Positions 63,217 to 64,000 of a DNA stretch of 64,000 bases are shown here, one piece after another. How positions within the stretch are numbered: the stretch's first letter is position 1; the number at the start of each line of letters is the position of its first letter. The notes beneath the pieces are model-generated. The model saw only the letters and a list, made by a program, of their open reading frames with translations. It had not been told where the DNA came from and did not search any database. This DNA is from Propioniferax innocua (lineage in GTDB: Bacteria; Actinomycetota; Actinomycetes; Propionibacteriales; Propionibacteriaceae), in the NCBI RefSeq assembly GCF_006716235.1, contig NZ_VFOR01000002.1:930001-994000 (forward strand), read 5' to 3'. Position numbers and translations under genes: made by a program.

Positions 63217-64000
63217 CTATTGAGCCCACTCAAAATCGGAAACAGCTGCGGCATAGGCATGCAATATGCTCGCAGATCCCTCGAGAGCACTCGTGGCCTC
63301 ACCGTCCAGCTGGCTTTCGACCTGCTCGACGACCTCTCGCAGCGCAGGCTCCTCCAGGGCTTCGATCAACTGTGTGCGCACCAGCGTGTGCAACCACTCA
63401 CGTTGTTGTTCCACTCGTCGAGCATGCAGGGAACCGGTCTTGGTCAACGAGGCCCGATGGTCGAGAACCGCATCCCACACATCCTCCAGCCCATCCCCGG
63501 TCTGCGCCGAGCATGTCAACACCGGTGGCCGACGCTTGTCAGCCCCACTGATGAGCTTCATGGCCACCGACAGATCCCGAGCGGCCACCCGTGCACGACC
63601 AGCATTGTCACCATCGGCCTTGTTGACCGCGATGACATCGGCCATCTCCAGGATCCCGCGTTTGATGCCCTGCAACTGGTCACCGGTTCCAGCCACCGTG
63701 AGCATGAGGAATGTGTCCACCATGCCGGCCACTGCGACCTCACTCTGCCCGACACCCACGGTCTCGACGATGACGACGTCATAACCGGCGGCCTCCATCA
63801 CGATGATGGCCTCCCGAGTGGCCCGCGCCACACCACCGAGCTCCCTGCCCGCCGGTGAAGGGCGGACGAACGCATTGTCATGGTTCGCGAGCTCCGGCAT
63901 CCGCGTCCGATCACCCAGGATGGAGCCACCGGTGCGAGAACTCGTCGGATCCACTGCGAGCACCGCCACCCGGTGGCCCTTCTCGATCAGCAACATGCCC
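63217..64000 (-). CDS. meaB: Methylmalonyl-CoA mutase-associated GTPase MeaB (C-terminal part, runs off the right edge)
   Basis: MeaB protects and reactivates B12-dependent methylmalonyl-CoA mutase. The visible 261 codons begin after the P-loop, with VAVLAVDPTSSRTGGSILGDRTRM, then IVETVGVGQSEVAVAGMVD and the guanine-specificity motif VNKADGDN, and continue to a C-terminal dimerisation region ending VSDFEWAQ. The mutase genes are expected just beyond the window on the same strand. IcmF at 28.8 kb has its own built-in chaperone, so MeaB points to a separate methylmalonyl-CoA mutase. Confidence 0.92.
   Translation of the reverse strand, partial: GMLLIEKGHRVAVLAVDPTSSRTGGSILGDRTRMPELANHDNAFVRPSPAGRELGGVARATREAIIVMEAAGYDVVIVETVGVGQSEVAVAGMVDTFLMLTVAGTGDQLQGIKRGILEMADVIAVNKADGDNAGRARVAARDLSVAMKLISGADKRRPPVLTCSAQTGDGLEDVWDAVLDHRASLTKTGSLHARRVEQQREWLHTLVRTQLIEALEEPALREVVEQVESQLDGEATSALEGSASILHAYAAAVSDFEWAQ

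Overview
The window is high-G+C DNA from an actinobacterium (Actinomycetota). The evidence is the gene content: a MurJ fused to a pseudokinase, a DUF6049 protein, a SigM-like sigma factor, gyrB-gyrA-DUF3566-tRNA-Ile, a cory-CC-star protein beside an ArsA ATPase, an actinobacterial-type IcmF and a CsoR with the C36/H61/C65 ligand set. Many genes also start directly on the base expected for transcription start, 5-9 nt after a TANNNT box, which is the leaderless mode common in this phylum. Genus is not resolvable; a Propionibacteriales or Micrococcales member is plausible.

Layout. 1-2.7 kb: 3' part of a branched-chain 2-oxoacid dehydrogenase operon (E1 alpha, E1 beta, start of E2), minus strand. 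3-11.4 kb: single genes and short operons: PrsW-like protease, FemX-like transferase with a hydrolase, HemY-like oxidase, DedA-like protein behind a DtxR/IdeR-type box, cobyric acid synthase, endonuclease IV. 11.5-15.7 kb: TauE exporter, then SDR, PlsC-like acyltransferase and alkylglycerone-phosphate synthase, a likely ether-lipid set. 15.8-20.9 kb: two-component system, an orphan HTH protein, a methyltransferase and a polysaccharide-type ABC exporter. 21.4-24.9 kb: secreted neutral ceramidase and an MFS transporter.

25-39 kb resembles the block left of oriC in mycobacteria (pcnA, DUF6049, murJ, sigM, anti-sigma-like remnant), but carries an insertion of a BtuF-like protein, MarR and IcmF. 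39-43.2 kb: a surface-type protein ending in LPKTGN and a copper module (copA, csoR, CsoR operator). 43.5-49.7 kb resembles the block right of oriC (tRNA-Ile, DUF3566, gyrA, gyrB), but inverted and without recF/dnaN/dnaA, so the origin region is rearranged in this genome. 50-52.9 kb: CstA, cory-CC-star and ArsA operon.

53-59.9 kb is a catabolic acyl-CoA island: MaoC hydratase, two MDR oxidoreductases, SDR, and an operon of acyl-CoA dehydrogenase, APH-type kinase and TetR. Its three promoters share a TGAATC-NN-inverted motif, probably the TetR operator. The kinase/dehydrogenase pair resembles split ACAD10/11 or LvaA/LvaC and suggests 4-hydroxyacyl-CoA catabolism. With the Bkd complex, IcmF and MeaB (partial, right edge), the window is rich in branched or short acyl-CoA metabolism. 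60-64 kb: a secreted EEP-family nuclease/phosphatase ending in LPNTGN, a DUF559 protein, a small secreted peptide, an AT-rich patch and MeaB.

Short tandem repeats (15-28 bp units) recur at gene ends and starts across the window.
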